Of a DNA stretch of 64,000 bases, positions 33,901 through 42,319 are shown piece by piece (within the stretch, counting starts at the first letter, position 1; every line of letters starts with the position of its first letter). Below the pieces are notes generated by a model that had not been told where the DNA came from, searched no databases, and saw nothing but the letters and a program-made list of their open reading frames with translations. This DNA comes from Undaria pinnatifida (Eukaryota; Sar; Phaeophyceae; Laminariales; Alariaceae). A program made the translations under genes and the position numbers. The stretch is from positions 11,553,060 to 11,617,059 of the forward strand of contig JABAKD010000008.1 in assembly GCA_012845835.1 (NCBI GenBank), in the 5' to 3' direction.

Positions 33901-34723
33901 CTGGGCACAACGAATTCCGCCCGTGTGACGTGTCAGTCCTGTCGTGGGCGGAGGCGCACGAGCCGGACGGGACGGGGAGCGCGTCCGGCGGTATCGGCGG
34001 TGGTGGCGTCGGTGGAGGTGGTGTGGCGAAGGTCGAGGGTGGGCAGGCGGGCGGAGGCTTCATGGACTCCTTGGATGGGTCGAAGCCGTGGCGGACGTCC
34101 GTGAACACCGCGTTTGTCCGCGTTTCGGGACACGCCTTCCAGGTGTGTATTTTGTGTCTTGTTATTCTTTTGCACGCAACGATTGTTTACCTTTATGCCA
34201 CGCGACCAAGAATTCACCAGGCGCCTGCTACTTCGTATCGCGCCATTTTGAGACTAGTTTGACTCCAAATTTGCCCCAAAAGTGTGGTGCAGCGCCAAAG
34301 AAGCTCAGGTGTCAGGTTCACTGTAAACCCTTGAATGTTTATGCGACATCAGCTCCACACTCGCCCCCGCCCCCCCCCCCCCCCCCCTCCGTCTCTCGAA
34401 CACAGGCCCTGCACGACTTCGTAGACAAGCGGACGGACGGTAACGTTGGAGAGGCCCTAGTTTCCTTCCTGCTGTGGGTGTCGAAGTACGACCGCCTTTT
34501 CCAGGACCCGTGCAAAATCGCCAACAAGCTAGTGGCCGTAGACTCGGGGACAGGAGAACCTCTCCCCCCCACCTTGAGAACGCCTGAAGGGACTGCCCTC
34601 ATGCCGGAGAGTCTGGCGGGGACGATACAGCGGGAGCCCCAGAGAGCCCTGTCTCCAGTAGCAGCAGTAGCGGCGGCAGCGGCGGTGGCGGCAGCAGCAG
34701 CCGCGGCCTCCGCTCAGACATAA
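10726..34723 (+). CDS. MED15: Mediator tail subunit MED15-like protein with a C-terminal MED27-like domain (13 exons, 1584 aa)
   Basis: MED15 links activators to the Mediator coactivator of RNA polymerase II. Exons: 10726-10830, 13424-13537, 18611-19491, 25717-25837, 27256-27408, 28694-28762, 29205-29540, 30119-30295, 30560-31300, 31694-32053, 32407-32700, 33057-34142, 34406-34723. All introns are GT-AG; 11 are phase 0 and intron 3 is phase 2. Residues 8-73 form a KIX domain resembling plant MED15: FENQIFTAAMNVEDYTSRINKKL against 'FEEKIYTAATSQSDYLRKI'. Residues 76-165 and much of 594-815 are Gln-rich. An acidic/aromatic block lies near 830-899, a basic NLS-like patch near 1208-1231, and a MED27-like domain at about 1375-1565. 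The KIX call is strong and the MED27 call good. Small extra exons in the 5-6 kb introns 2 and 3 cannot be excluded. The region could instead be two adjacent genes split near 31333. Confidence 0.8.
10831..13423 (+). other. MED15 intron 1
   Basis: The donor GTGAGA follows codon 35, and the acceptor is CTCTCCGCAG before KIX helices 2-3. The content is mostly T-rich, with a TACCAGGTACCTGGTACC array near 12475-12500 and a minus-strand retroposed element at 13199-13345. No other coding exon is apparent. Confidence 0.75.
13199..13345 (-). mobile_element. SINE-like retroelement with tRNA-type B box and poly(A) tail
   Basis: On the minus strand this carries GCGGGTTCGAATCCCGCC, a perfect T-arm/B-box hairpin, preceded by an anticodon-arm-like stretch around CTCCTAAGG. 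A roughly 80-base body follows, and the element ends in a run of 20 or more A (T run at about 13199-13222 on +). The 35 bases before the tail (CTTTATTTTTCCCCATCCGC core) recur at 21799-21833. No good D-arm is visible, so this is not a working tRNA gene. Confidence 0.65.
13424..13537 (+). CDS. MED15: MED15 exon 2: KIX helices 2 and 3
   Basis: 38 codons, acceptor CCGCAG|GAC and donor AAG|GTAAGG, phase 0 at both ends. The sequence DRSLHLLAQKFENQIFTAA and the following DYTSRINKKLSKVQK carry the strongest family signal in the gene: F-E-x-x-I-(F/Y)-T-A-A and D-Y-x-x-(K/R)-I match MED15 KIX domains. Confidence 0.88.
14897..15380 (+). mobile_element. TA-flanked inverted-repeat DNA element (Tc1/mariner-pogo style), 484 bp
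   Basis: Perfect terminal inverted repeats of at least 24 bases begin CAGTAGCGGCTACGGTTTAA at the left end, with the reverse complement at the right end. They are flanked by TA on both sides (14895-14896 and 15381-15382). The inner sequence next to the termini is also inverted (GGCTGGCAC near 14947 and 15333). TA duplication and CAGT termini are typical of Tc1/mariner and pogo-like elements. It is too short to encode a transposase. Confidence 0.8.
15073..15270 (+). CDS. small Cys/His-rich ORF inside the TIR element
   Basis: A 65-codon frame with CRGVCGQYLHGTCG, and CHTC 17 residues later. The spacing C-x3-C-x4-H-x2-C ... C-x2-C looks like a zinc-binding fold of the kind found in DNA-binding ends of transposase-related proteins. 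It occupies the centre of the 484-bp element. It may be a remnant of a transposase N-terminus or a captured host fragment. Expression is unknown. Confidence 0.35.
   Translation: MPCAAGSRCTAVPDHTPGPPKFTNHQCRGVCGQYLHGTCGVVDPVGTSEMHRICHTCATSRESEI
16140..16335. repeat. imperfect tandem duplication, about 130-bp spacing
   Basis: The stretch with GTGTGCTGTCTGCACT and TGTATGCCATGTCACCCC (16151-16203) recurs as GTGTGCTGTGTGCACTTGAA and ATATACCATGTCTCCC (16284-16334). Confidence 0.5.
16724..16830. repeat. tandem duplication of a 55-bp unit
   Basis: Two adjacent copies of a unit that ends TTCTTCAAAATACAGCGGTA then GCTCCGAC. They differ by a few substitutions. Confidence 0.7.
17231..17560. repeat. two diverged copies of a roughly 200-bp repeat starting CCGGGGCGACCGG
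   Basis: Both copies begin CCGGGGCGACCGG, then GACGAAAACGTG, a T-rich stretch with GCTCTGT(C/T)ATTGTT, and a CCGACGGCG end. The starting motif is the same as the 5' end of the SINEs at 5617, 21389 and 60115, so these may be SINE-related fragments. The tail at 17555-17640 (AACCCTTTTAGCACCGC...) belongs to another family, also seen near 50570-50690 and 56820-56895. Confidence 0.5.
18325..18398. repeat. exact 37-bp direct duplication
   Basis: Two adjacent copies of a unit running from CCCTTTTGGACTGCACCCAC to TTGGGGGGACA, both in intron 2 about 220 bases before exon 3. Confidence 0.8.
18611..19491 (+). CDS. MED15: MED15 exon 3: first Gln-rich block, then Ala/Gly-rich linker
   Basis: Phase 0 entry after GGGACAG, phase 2 exit at CGCAG|GTTAGT. 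About 90 residues are Gln-rich (mixed CAG and CAA with GCG/GCT Ala). Poly-Ala/Gly-rich sequence follows, and the exon ends in a charged helix, AVVKEEHAKQMR. The acceptor has only a modest pyrimidine tract about 45 bases upstream, so the exon start could shift by some codons within the same open frame. The long minus-strand frames over this exon are shadows. Confidence 0.72.
21389..21700 (+). mobile_element. tRNA-derived SINE, copy B
   Basis: The head has GGTGGCGTATCAGGTTATCC (A-box region) and GAGTTCGAGCCCCGCC (B box). The body ends GGAAAGTGAAAGTGTGAG and is followed by an A-rich tail of about 20 bases. This is the same element as copy A at 5313-5617, in the opposite orientation. Divergence between the copies is low by eye. 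Confidence 0.78.
21799..21850 (+). repeat. 3'-end fragment of the SINE seen at 13199-13345
   Basis: AAGCTTTATTTTTCCCCATC then CGCCG(A/G)AGGAT and an A-rich tail match the 3' end of the minus-strand element at 13199-13260. Only the 3' end is recognisable here. Confidence 0.6.
24075..24680. repeat. diverged tandem repeat, roughly 110-130-bp period, CAGCAG and TTGATCGCGTTGACTC motifs
   Basis: Recurring order: a CAGCAGC-rich piece, a CGCAGAA piece, GTCGA(C/G), then TTGATCGC(G/A)TTGACTC at 24160, 24347 and 24500. The copies are too diverged to give exact borders. Confidence 0.45.
25717..25837 (+). CDS. MED15: MED15 exon 4: charged helical segment
   Basis: Acceptor ATATGTGCAG, donor CAG|GTGCGT. 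It completes a Ser codon from exon 3 and encodes 40 further residues (HRAEELRNIYQEDIHYFVQH onward), predicted helical and typical of a structured MED15 region. The frame continues exactly into exon 5. Confidence 0.8.
25838..27255 (+). other. MED15 intron 4
   Basis: Contains T-rich DNA and a fragment (26480-26760) of two interspersed repeats also found at 50150-50420 and 51114-51530. No coding exon is seen. Confidence 0.7.
26480..26760 (+). repeat. interspersed repeat fragments shared with 50150-50420 and 51114-51530
   Basis: AATGAAGGCACGTACGG and GAGTTACGTCTAGGGAAGGA match the repeat near 50200-50420. TGAGGACACACA, AATACGCGCGATCGGA and GGAGTGTATTTTA match the tandem units at 51114-51530, with more divergence. 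Confidence 0.6.
27256..27408 (+). CDS. MED15: MED15 exon 5: helical segment
   Basis: 51 codons, acceptor TTTGCAG|GTG, donor CAG|GTGAGG, phase 0. It encodes VMKLVQYVKEGHNALLYINR, then a loop and LEHTLIRVHKASNALQ. This looks like two amphipathic helices. I do not recognise a named domain. Confidence 0.82.
27492..27750. mobile_element. small inverted-repeat element carrying three 69-bp tandem units
   Basis: AGATGTCGGTTGACGG at 27492-27507 is matched by CCGTCGACCGACATCT at 27735-27750 (15 of 16 complementary). Between them are three copies of a unit with CGTCAAG...TTTAGTATGGAGCGGT...TTGACGGTT (27520, 27589 and 27658). It lies in intron 5. No target duplication is obvious. Confidence 0.55.
28340..28590. 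repeat. interspersed repeat with CGTGCTCCGTCCCGGGGCAT
   Basis: The segment from GAAGACCGGACGTGCTCC to GGTCTATGGTCATACGACTA (28509-28580) occurs inverted at 50270-50340, where the same motifs read in the reverse complement. A shorter version (AGGGATACGAGGGTCTATGG) is at 5862-5885. Confidence 0.55.
28694..28762 (+). CDS. MED15: MED15 exon 6
   Basis: 23 codons (VMIRDHTKTQNSLQYGGGLT then QSQ), acceptor GCTCTCAG, donor CAG|GTTAGT, phase 0. Short but well bordered, and in frame with both neighbours. Confidence 0.75.
29205..29540 (+). CDS. MED15: MED15 exon 7: Ala/Gly/Ser linker ending in Gln tract
   Basis: 112 codons after a long C/T tract ending CATCAG. The donor CAG|GTACGG directly follows a CAG repeat. 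Low-complexity Ala/Gly-rich sequence leads into QQQQQHQQQQ and RQRQQQQQQ. Phase 0. Confidence 0.78.
29690..29830. repeat. imperfect palindrome in intron 7
   Basis: AACCCCTTCAGAGCCCCAAAATCCCTCC is mirrored by GGAGGGATTTTGGGGCACTG about 70 bases later, a hairpin-forming MITE-like unit. Its TTAACCCCTTT edge resembles repeats near 45484, 52735 and 56990. Confidence 0.5.
30119..30295 (+). CDS. MED15: MED15 exon 8: Gln-rich
   Basis: 59 codons, acceptor GTCTGCAG|CAA, donor GAG|GTATGT, phase 0. Almost all Gln (mixed CAG/CAA) with Ala and Leu, ending AAHDRQQQTE. The CAGCAACAG context at the acceptor gives alternative AGs nearby. Confidence 0.8.
30560..31300 (+). CDS. MED15: MED15 exon 9: main poly-Gln domain and acidic/aromatic segment
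   Basis: 247 codons, acceptor CCTTATAG, donor TGG|GTGAGC, phase 0. About 155 residues are dominated by Gln with interspersed His/Leu/Ala. They are followed by an acidic segment with SSDMFWNVDIGDLEPTPLE and then DMPVEDFFDLDPFPLDG, which resembles an acidic activation domain (D/E with W/F/L). If the donor is skipped, ten more codons lead to TAG at 31331-31333. Confidence 0.82.
31694..32053 (+). CDS. MED15: MED15 exon 10
   Basis: 120 codons, acceptor CTGCGCAG, donor GAG|GTAAGG, phase 0. Pro/Ser/Gly-rich, then a shorter Gln tract (LQQQQQHLQGLQQQQQQQ). The Gln tract supports its belonging to the same gene as exons 7-9. Confidence 0.75.
32407..32700 (+). CDS. MED15: MED15 exon 11
   Basis: 98 codons, acceptor CTCGGCAG, donor CAG|GTGGGT, phase 0. 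It opens TGPKTVVDRLASMVAGG. No named domain recognised. Gly-rich toward its end. Confidence 0.72.
33057..34142 (+). CDS. MED15: MED15 exon 12: Gly-rich linker, basic patch, start of MED27-like domain
   Basis: 362 codons, acceptor GACCCTCAG, donor CAG|GTGTGT, phase 0. An NKRTKDEF...RPGKKVARGER patch may be an NLS. A helix-rich stretch follows (GEELMALLRAKVGRLFSLEA), then LKAVRAGQFVVNVKFDVAG and SWAEAHEPDG, and the exon ends FVRVSGHAFQ. The last 90 residues fit the beginning of the MED27 C-terminal domain. Confidence 0.78.
34406..34723 (+). CDS. MED15: MED15 exon 13: MED27-like C-terminus
   Basis: 105 codons and TAA, after a C-rich tract and ACACAG. It carries LLWVSKYDRLFQDPC (W1503, Y1507, L1510-F1511, P1514-C1515) and then LPPTLRTPEG. 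This is the W-x3-Y-x2-LF-x2-PC ... LPP-x-R pattern of MED27. The second Cys of the usual C-x2-C is Ala here. The protein ends in a poly-Ala/Val tail. Confidence 0.82.
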   Translation, partial: ALHDFVDKRTDGNVGEALVSFLLWVSKYDRLFQDPCKIANKLVAVDSGTGEPLPPTLRTPEGTALMPESLAGTIQREPQRALSPVAAVAAAAAVAAAAAAASAQT

Positions 34724-36853
34724 TAGATGGGGAGGGGGAGAGAGGGGGGTAGATGGGAGGCGGTTTGGGATGGGGGGGGGGGGGGGGGGGGGGGGGGCAG
34801 AACGAAGCAAGCAAACGCAAGCAAGCAAAGCAACAACAAGCATCTTGCCTGGGAGGAGTTGAGGAAATATTTGACATGTGAACGGCCAGTCGTGTAGGCG
34901 CGTCTCCCGTTTTTTTCTTGATTTTTTCCGGTTCTTGTGAGCGTGCTTTGCTTGCTCGCGTGTGTGTGCGTGTGATGACTGTTGTGTACGTGTTGCGTGC
35001 ACATACAAGCTTGTATAAGGCAACCAATGCCTTCTCTGCTTGTCTCTCTTTTTTGCCGCACTCTCCTTGTCAATGCGGGAATCGCGGGGGCCCGGGCGAG
35101 TCGGGTGGCGAGAATATTGCTAACGGTTGTCGAGCCGAGTGGTAGCATTGGCGACTCCGTTGGATGTGCTATCGCGCCTGCCGCGTGCTGTGCCGCGCAC
35201 GTACGCAGTCGTACGCAGCACGCAGAAGCCGTTATTATTATTTTTTTTGGCCCCGCCGTACCCGGGCCACTTAGTGGTTTCACCAGGCCATATATGCCTT
35301 TTGACGTGATCCCCAGCCAGGCTGGGGTTCTCTCTCCCTTGTTATATTTTCTTTGTTTGCTTTTCTTACGTTCGTACGCGTGCGGGTGTGTGCAATACGT
35401 GTGTGCGTGCGTACATACTACATACCTGGTAATTGTCTTCCTCCGCTACGTGTCGGAAGTGTGTGTGTGCGGTTTTTCATACCCGTACAGGTGGACTTTT
35501 CCTTTTTTCTGGCCATGGTGCCTCCCCCCCCCCTCCCTCCCCCTCCCTTCCCCACTCCTCCCTCTCTACCCTCTCGCTTTGCCCACCCGAGAGATTTCGA
35601 GGGGGAAAGTAGCGAGGAAGTAGGGTTGGAGAGGAAGGGAGGGAGGTGGGGTTGGGATGGGTAACGGGGGGGGTCGCGCGCTTTCGTTGAATCGAAGCGT
35701 GTCTTGTCCTGTGGTTTGCATTTATTCTCCGGAGAGATTTAATACGCGTGTCTGTTCTGTGTCTTTAAGCAGGCTGCACACACACCTCGAAGTGTCAAGA
35801 AATAAGTGAGGTCTTTCTTTGTGCTGTCTAGGGTTGGAGTTCGGGGAGGTGGTCTCGGGGGCGTTGCGGTGGGGAAGGGTGGTGGAGGAGGAAGGGAGGG
35901 GAGTCGATATCAGTTTGCACGGAGTCCTGTACTACGTACTGTGCTGTTAGTTTTTTTTTAGTCATGTGGTGGTTTCGCGCGCGCGCGACTATGCGTCGAG
36001 GTCGTGAGCTGTGTTGAGTTAGGGGCGCGTATGCCTCGCTTAAGCGGCTTCCTGTCCCCGCCGTTTTTTCTCGCCGCCCGCGCAAAAACGCAGAAAAAAA
36101 ATGAAAACGTTATCAGCACGCGAAGAGGTTTCGGTCGTTTGCGCACTTTGTGTCGTCTGTCTCTTACCCCTTGGTTGGTTGGGTGGCGTATCTGTCGGTC
36201 TGTCTTGACAAGAAATAAGAGAAGCCGCGCCTTTTCTCTCTTGTCTCCAATTCCACGACCACCCTACCCGTCCTATTTGGAGCGGAGCTTAGCTTTAGCT
36301 GAAATGAAGCAAGTGCGTGCAAGAGAGCATCCGAGCCGTCAAGAGCGTAAGCGCTGTCGTTTTGTTGTGTAGGGACCGGGTCGGGATCGATTCGCGATTG
36401 AGTCGGTTTGGGATCGATTCGGGAACAAGTCGTGTCGGGATCGGGCCGCGACTGCCTCGAGACGTGACGTAAACTCTACACCCAGATCAATTATCGGCCA
36501 GCAGGCCTTGCGCCATTTGTATACCTTGAATCGCAGCAGGTCGGTCAGAATTGTTCACCGGCTCGTGCGGTAACGTGTTGACTTGTTGTCCCTTCCATCC
36601 ATCATGTCTGTAAGAGAGGCTGAGCTAGAGAGTTGAGGGAACAGTTGGGGGATGGGGGGGGGGGTGGATAGGGCATAGCCGCGCTTCGCTGGTGGTTTCT
36701 TCCCAGCTCGTGTTCTCTTTTAGCCAAGCCTTTTTTTGAGTAAATGTGGGGGTGTAATACGTGGAACTTTTTGCACAAAATAATATGGTACCAGGTATCT
36801 CTCTTTGGGTGCACGTGGGCGGGGGTTGGGGACGGAGGCGGGGGAGGCGGGGG

Positions 36854-36884
<31 letters not shown>

Positions 36885-39800
36885 CTGTGCATGGAGACTG
36901 GTGTGCGTGCGTGTTTTGGTCGCTGACGAATAGAGAATAAAAGGTGGAATTATACCGTTCGCTTTATTTCCATTCCACTCCATTGTTTCCGGGCTGGTAG
37001 TGATGGCGGCGGCAGCTGTGTTGCCGTGGGTTTGGACGTTCGTTTAGCTTTGCCGGTTAGTTTCGGTAGTTAGGTCGCCGGGGAGAGGGGGGATGGGGGG
37101 GAGGATGAAGAGGATCAGTCGGGAGAGGTAGGGGGGGTGAGGGGGGCGGGGGGGGGGGGGGGGGGGGGTCCAATGTGTGGAAAGACGGGCGGGGTTGTTT
37201 TTTTTCTCTCTGCTACTTCTTGTTGTGTCGCGCGGTGCAAAGCAATAATCCCTTTTGGGTTGGGGTCCTGCCATGGTCGTGCTGCGAGGGAGACAGGGAG
37301 GGGATTAAACCAACAGACCTGTGGTTGTGTCTCGCGCCACTAGAGAACGGGGATGGGCGGGGGGGGGGGGGGGGGGGGGGGGGCGTTGAAGTCGCTTGCG
37401 TTGATGTTGGGCAGCGAAGGGTCAGCATGCGACGAGCGTCCTCTATCTGCCGTATCCTCTCTTTCCCTTTTTTTTATTTTTCCTTTTGTCCCCCTACGGT
37501 TCCGTTCCTTACCTTTCCCTTTCCTTGCCTTCCTTTTCACTCGTTCCCGTGTCGTCCTTGGTGTCTCCAAGGGGCTGTGAAGCTGTGGTGTCGGTTTGGT
37601 CTGGTTATAGGTTAGGTTTGGTTTGGTGGTCTTTGTCTTTTTGAATCGCCCCCCGGTGGTCGTTGTACTGTAATTGCTACTACAAAACTTGTTGATTTGT
37701 GTTGTTCCTGAGGGTCTTTGGAAAGGAAGGGGGGTGGGGGGCGGCCGAAGAGTGAGCGAGAGAGCACATCGATGGGTCGGTCTGTTTGAACCTCGCATGC
37801 TTAAATCGATCGGTTGGTCTGAACCTCGAACAATTGAAAACTTTATTTTCTGGGTTGACGGTTTTTGTGCATGCACCCCCCACCTGTGAGCGTGGCACAC
37901 GCCGGCTTGTGATGAGAGACGACGACGAGGAGAGAATGATAACGATGACGATGGTGCTAGTGATTGTTTTTTAATAGTGGTCGGCCTAGACTCGCCTTGG
38001 CCTGGCCTTGCTAGCGAGAGTGCACAGGTGATGGTGGGTTCGCGCGCTTTCATGATGGTTCTCTCTTTTTTTTTGTTTTCTCTTTTTGCCTTTTTTGCCT
38101 TTTTTGCGATCTTTCTTTTCTCTTTTATTGGTCGTTTTTTCTCTATATAATATGGATGGCTGGATGGATGGATGAATGATTGGATGTTGGATAGATGAAC
38201 GGATGGATTGATGGGGTATTTATTTCCTTTTGCCCAACCCCTCCCCTTCCTCCTTCCCCCCCTCCTGGGGGAGGAGCAGGGCTGTAAAATGGGTCGGGGA
38301 TGGGGGGCGGCACGAGTTGCTGCTGCACTAGGCCGCTTTGGCGAGATGTAAGCTTGTGGCATGGTGGTGGCGGTGGTGGCAACAAGCGTTGATTTCTTAT
38401 ACGCGCCACGGTTTAGATGGGATGTGGAGGCGAGAGGGGGGGGGGGGGGCAGGGTTAATGGGATAATGGTGGGTGGGTAGGTGGGTGACTGGCCTTCTGT
38501 CGGGGGTCATGGAAAGATGTGATGTGCGAGAGGCAATTTTGAGTGTTGAGCTCCGACCTGGCGGGCGTACACGGAAAACGACCATTGCTGCCTGTAATAG
38601 GTACGGCGTCGGTTGGACATGCGGGGGTATGATAGGGTGATGGAGGGAGGGGGGGGGGGGGAGGGGAGGGGAGGGGGGGGCGCGGGTGTGTGTTTGTGTC
38701 ATGAATCCCCCCTCCCCCCCCCTTGTTGGTTCGGCAGATGATGATGGATGGTGTCATGATGCGCGCCCGATGATGTTCGTGTTTCTTTTGCGCACGTATT
38801 CTGTCGTTATCAGTTGGTGTATTTTGCCCCGCGAGGCTAGTTTTTATTTCCATCGCGATCTCGTAATGGGACCAGAGCCAGCCGTGGTAGGGACGGCTTC
38901 GGCAATGGTTGAATCATTTCAGCCCCCACCCCCACCCCCCCCCTCTCCGATTTGTTTTTCTTCTTATATCCCCGGCTGAGTTCGCCTATTATTCTTGTCC
39001 TGTTTTTGTTATTTTTTTCCCCTTGAGATACAATACTACTCCTTCTTCTACTAATAATAATACTACTTACTATAATGAGCTGCGTGCTGAGCCGCGCCGA
39101 CGCCTGGCGTCTGTTATGGTATGTACACTTGCTAATGGTGTCCGGCCATCGGCTTTTGGGGTGGGCTTTTCGTGTGCTCGTTGCATTTGATGCATGCATT
39201 GTAGTTGGTAGGTCGGTTGAATGGTTGGCCTGTTGGTTGATTGATGGGATTAAGTTGGTTGACTGGTGGGTTTTGGTTGGCTGGTTGGTAGCCTTGTTTC
39301 TCCTGTGTTTTAGAGGGGGGCCAATATACCCGCCATACCACAACCTGTCTTGTGTTTTGCGGTCTCAGGTGTACACCAAACGGTAGCTTGTAGGCCGGTC
39401 GGTGAAGAGTCAGTCCAGAGGGCGGGGGGGGGGGCGAGGGGGATTGGTTGCTTGTGGCGGGATTTGGTTGTTGCTTTTTTTGTGTGTTGCGCTTACTAAT
39501 CATACGTGGCAGCAGCATTGACACCAGCGCCAGCAAGCGGCAGATAGACGCGTCGCCTATAACGATGGTGATTTATCTGGTTTGACTTGATTTATCCCTT
39601 TCCCGTCCCTCTTACCCCCCACCCCCCCCCTTAAACCCCCCCCCCCCCCAGACAAAAACGCGAGGAGAGGAAGTGGTGGCAGTAACTGTTGCTTCGTGGT
39701 ACCTTTTGAATGCTTCCGTCTGCTAACGTTGTTGTGGTCGATAGAGGGCAGGCACGGGCGGGCACGATAATAATAATGGCGGAAGGGACTTTTTGGTGCT

Positions 39801-39973
39801 TAAAAAGGGGGATGGAGGAACGAGGGAGAGGAGAAGGAGGTGGAGGAGCAGGAGGAAGCATTTAGGCCCGTCGGCACTTCTACAGTATAAGAGCAGCAAC
39901 GAACAGCAGTCGGGTGTTGTTGTGCGCGTCTTTTTTTGTGTGTTGCAAGAGGAACGTGGGGTTGGGGGGGGAT

Positions 39974-40008
<35 letters not shown>

Positions 40009-41700
40009 AGTTGATCCAATCGAAAAAGATGAGAGACGAAAGAGAGAGGAAGATAACGCCGTGAATCGTCGGGACGATCGCTATAACACTTTCTACATTA
40101 TTTATTGGTGGTGTAAAAGCCCTTACGGGGCTCGTCCTCCTCCCGCTGCTGCTGCTGCCGCAGCTGCAGCAGCCGCCGCCGCTTCTGCCGCTGTCGCTTC
40201 CAGCTGTAACCACAGACAGCGAGCAGCCGGGGAGAGAGAGGCCGGGCGTTTTTTTTTTCAAATGTTTATTTGCGTGTTTTTTTAATCATTTTCAAGAGGA
40301 GCGCGAGGAGGAGAAGAGACGAGAAAAGGAAGCGAGAAAACGAAAGCAATACAGGAAGAACGGCAAAACGAAAGAAAAACGAGAACGAAATAATGAACGT
40401 CGCTCCGTAATTTTTTTTTTTTTTTGTCGTTTGTTTGTCGTTTGTCGTTTGTCGTTTGTATTTCTTGTTCTCTGTCTTATCTTCTTGTTATTTATGTAGT
40501 GCGCTATTTACGCACGGCACGCAGTAGTAGTAATTTCTATAGCAGTAGCAAAAGTCAACACCACCGTCAGTTACAGGTTAACTACGGCCTGTTTCGAGTA
40601 CAAGTATGTCTAGAGCTACGAGTAGTATCTGTCTGTCTTCCTGTCTTGACTATCTATTGATCTACGCTCTGCTGATGAATGAAAGGAAAGGAAGAAGCGA
40701 GGGGAGGGGAGGGAGGTACTACTGGGCAGGAATTTCAGGGCGATTTTGTATATCGCTTGTTTATTGGGCAAGTGAGTGAGGGCGGGATAGACGGGAACGG
40801 GAATTTATTTGTTTTTTGTCTTCGCGCGCAAAGACGCACTGGTACGCGCGCTCACTGTACGTATCAGGTTCGCGTCGTATAATATATTAGGTCACGATGG
40901 GGGGAGTTCGAGCTAGGGGCGGCAGAGGGGAGGGGGGGGGTCGTCGGTGACCAAGAGGGAGAATGGGTGGGTAGGAGAGAGAGGAGGGGGGGGGGGCGGG
41001 GTAAGTAGCACGCAGGATGGAAGCAGATTTGAAGAGAAGAGAAAAGATAAAAAGAGGGGAGGAGAGGTGGAGTCGCAAACGGGTCTGCGAATATAGCTTT
41101 TGTTGTGCGTTTTTCATTATGGATTTATCCATCATTCATGCCACGACCGATCCCCACCTACTTCTTGTGTAATAATTCCTTTTTTTGTCTTCTTCTATTA
41201 CCAGCTGTTATATCTTTTTTTGGTGGTTTTTTTTTCAGTTTGTACCTACCTGGCAGTTATGACGTGTTGGATGGTACTCTGGTCGGTATTTACTCGAAGG
41301 AAAACAGCACACAGATAGTAGTGCAGTACAAGTACCTGATATCATTGTTTCATGCACCTGATGCCAGGGGCACATGACAGGAAGAGAAAGGGAAAACAAC
41401 ACCACACTCTCGCGACCATCCAGATGTTGGAAAACGAAAAAGCAAAACATAAGGGGGGTGTGGGGGTGGGATTTCTTCAAGAAGTCAAGAGTTGTCAAGA
41501 AGAGTTTTACAGAAAAAGCAGCAGCTGCACAAGCAAAACCTTTTTTTTTCGAAGGATGTTTCGACTTTTTTTCTAGTATGCGCCACCATGCATGCATGCA
41601 TGTATGTGCGCTGCGTCTCCGAAAATACGAGCAGAAATGTCTTACCGAGCTTTTAATTTTTCGTTTCCGTTTGACTGGTTCCTGCTGGTACTAGCCTCGT
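34724..41700. other. probable 3'UTR then intergenic DNA with long poly-G tracts
   Basis: No supported gene. There are G runs of about 26-30 bases at 34772-34797, 36857-36884 and 39977-40006, with others near 37147 and 37357, and long CT or GT tracts between them. Gly- or Pro-rich frames in it come from these runs. The 3'UTR end could not be placed. Confidence 0.6.
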
Positions 41701-41887
41701 CTTTCTTTTTTGTCAGAGAGGGGCTTACCCCCGAACAAGTAATATTATTCTGATCAGTATCCGACCCGAGGTACGTTTAGTAAGGGAGGCAGCCCCGGTT
41801 TCGCCACCGGGTTCAGTTCACTCTTATTATTAATGAATGGCACGATCTCTGTACCACTCAACGGCGCCAGCGTAACATAGAAATCCA

Positions 41888-41990
41888 TGGTCCTGCCGTC
41901 GACGCCATTTGTTAAGGCTATTTTAGTGGGGTGTTAGGTCCGTTTGACCACTTACTTGCAAAAGGTTAACCAATAGCTTTTTTCACCCAA
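41888..41990 (-). repeat. fragment of the GGTTAACC/CAAATGGTC repeat family
   Basis: Minus-strand copy with GGTCCTGCCGTCGACGCCA and GTCCGTTTGACCACTT...GCAAAAGGTTAACCAATAGC, shared with 46330-46710, 53840-54200, 55299-55380 and 62318-62371. Confidence 0.65.
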
Positions 41991-42122
41991 AAACTAAGCC
42001 TTGAAACACAGCTCATAATATTGATATATATATAATAGAGAGAAAGATTGCGAAACGAAAGAAGGGGCATGAAAGAAGTTTACGACTTGCAAATTATTTC
42101 GTAGGTAGGGGAGATATACATA

Positions 42123-42319
42123 CAGTCAACCCCGCTTTAAGGACGCACATACATGGTTTTTCTTGAAAAAAAGCGTCCTTAAAGAAAGCGGGGTTTCGTC
42201 CTTAATAGTGTATACCCCTGTATTTATACTGTCTGTCGGCCCCCTCGGTCCGGAAAAAAAAGTCGTCTTTAAAGCGGGGAGTTTCCTTACTACGAGCGTC
42301 CTTGAAGCGGGGTTGACTG
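42123..42319. mobile_element. TA-flanked pogo/Tc1-mariner-like MITE, 197 bp
   Basis: The left end CAGTCAACCCCGCTTTAAGG and the right end CCTTGAAGCGGGGTTGACTG are inverted (one mismatch), with TA at 42121-42122 and 42320-42321. Subterminal copies of CGTCCTTAAAG lie inside. Noncoding. Confidence 0.88.

Noticed and set aside
34529-35283. minus-strand Pro/His-rich frames over the end of MED15 and its downstream region
   Set aside because: They derive from the poly-G run at 34772-34797 and antisense of exon 13. No domain.
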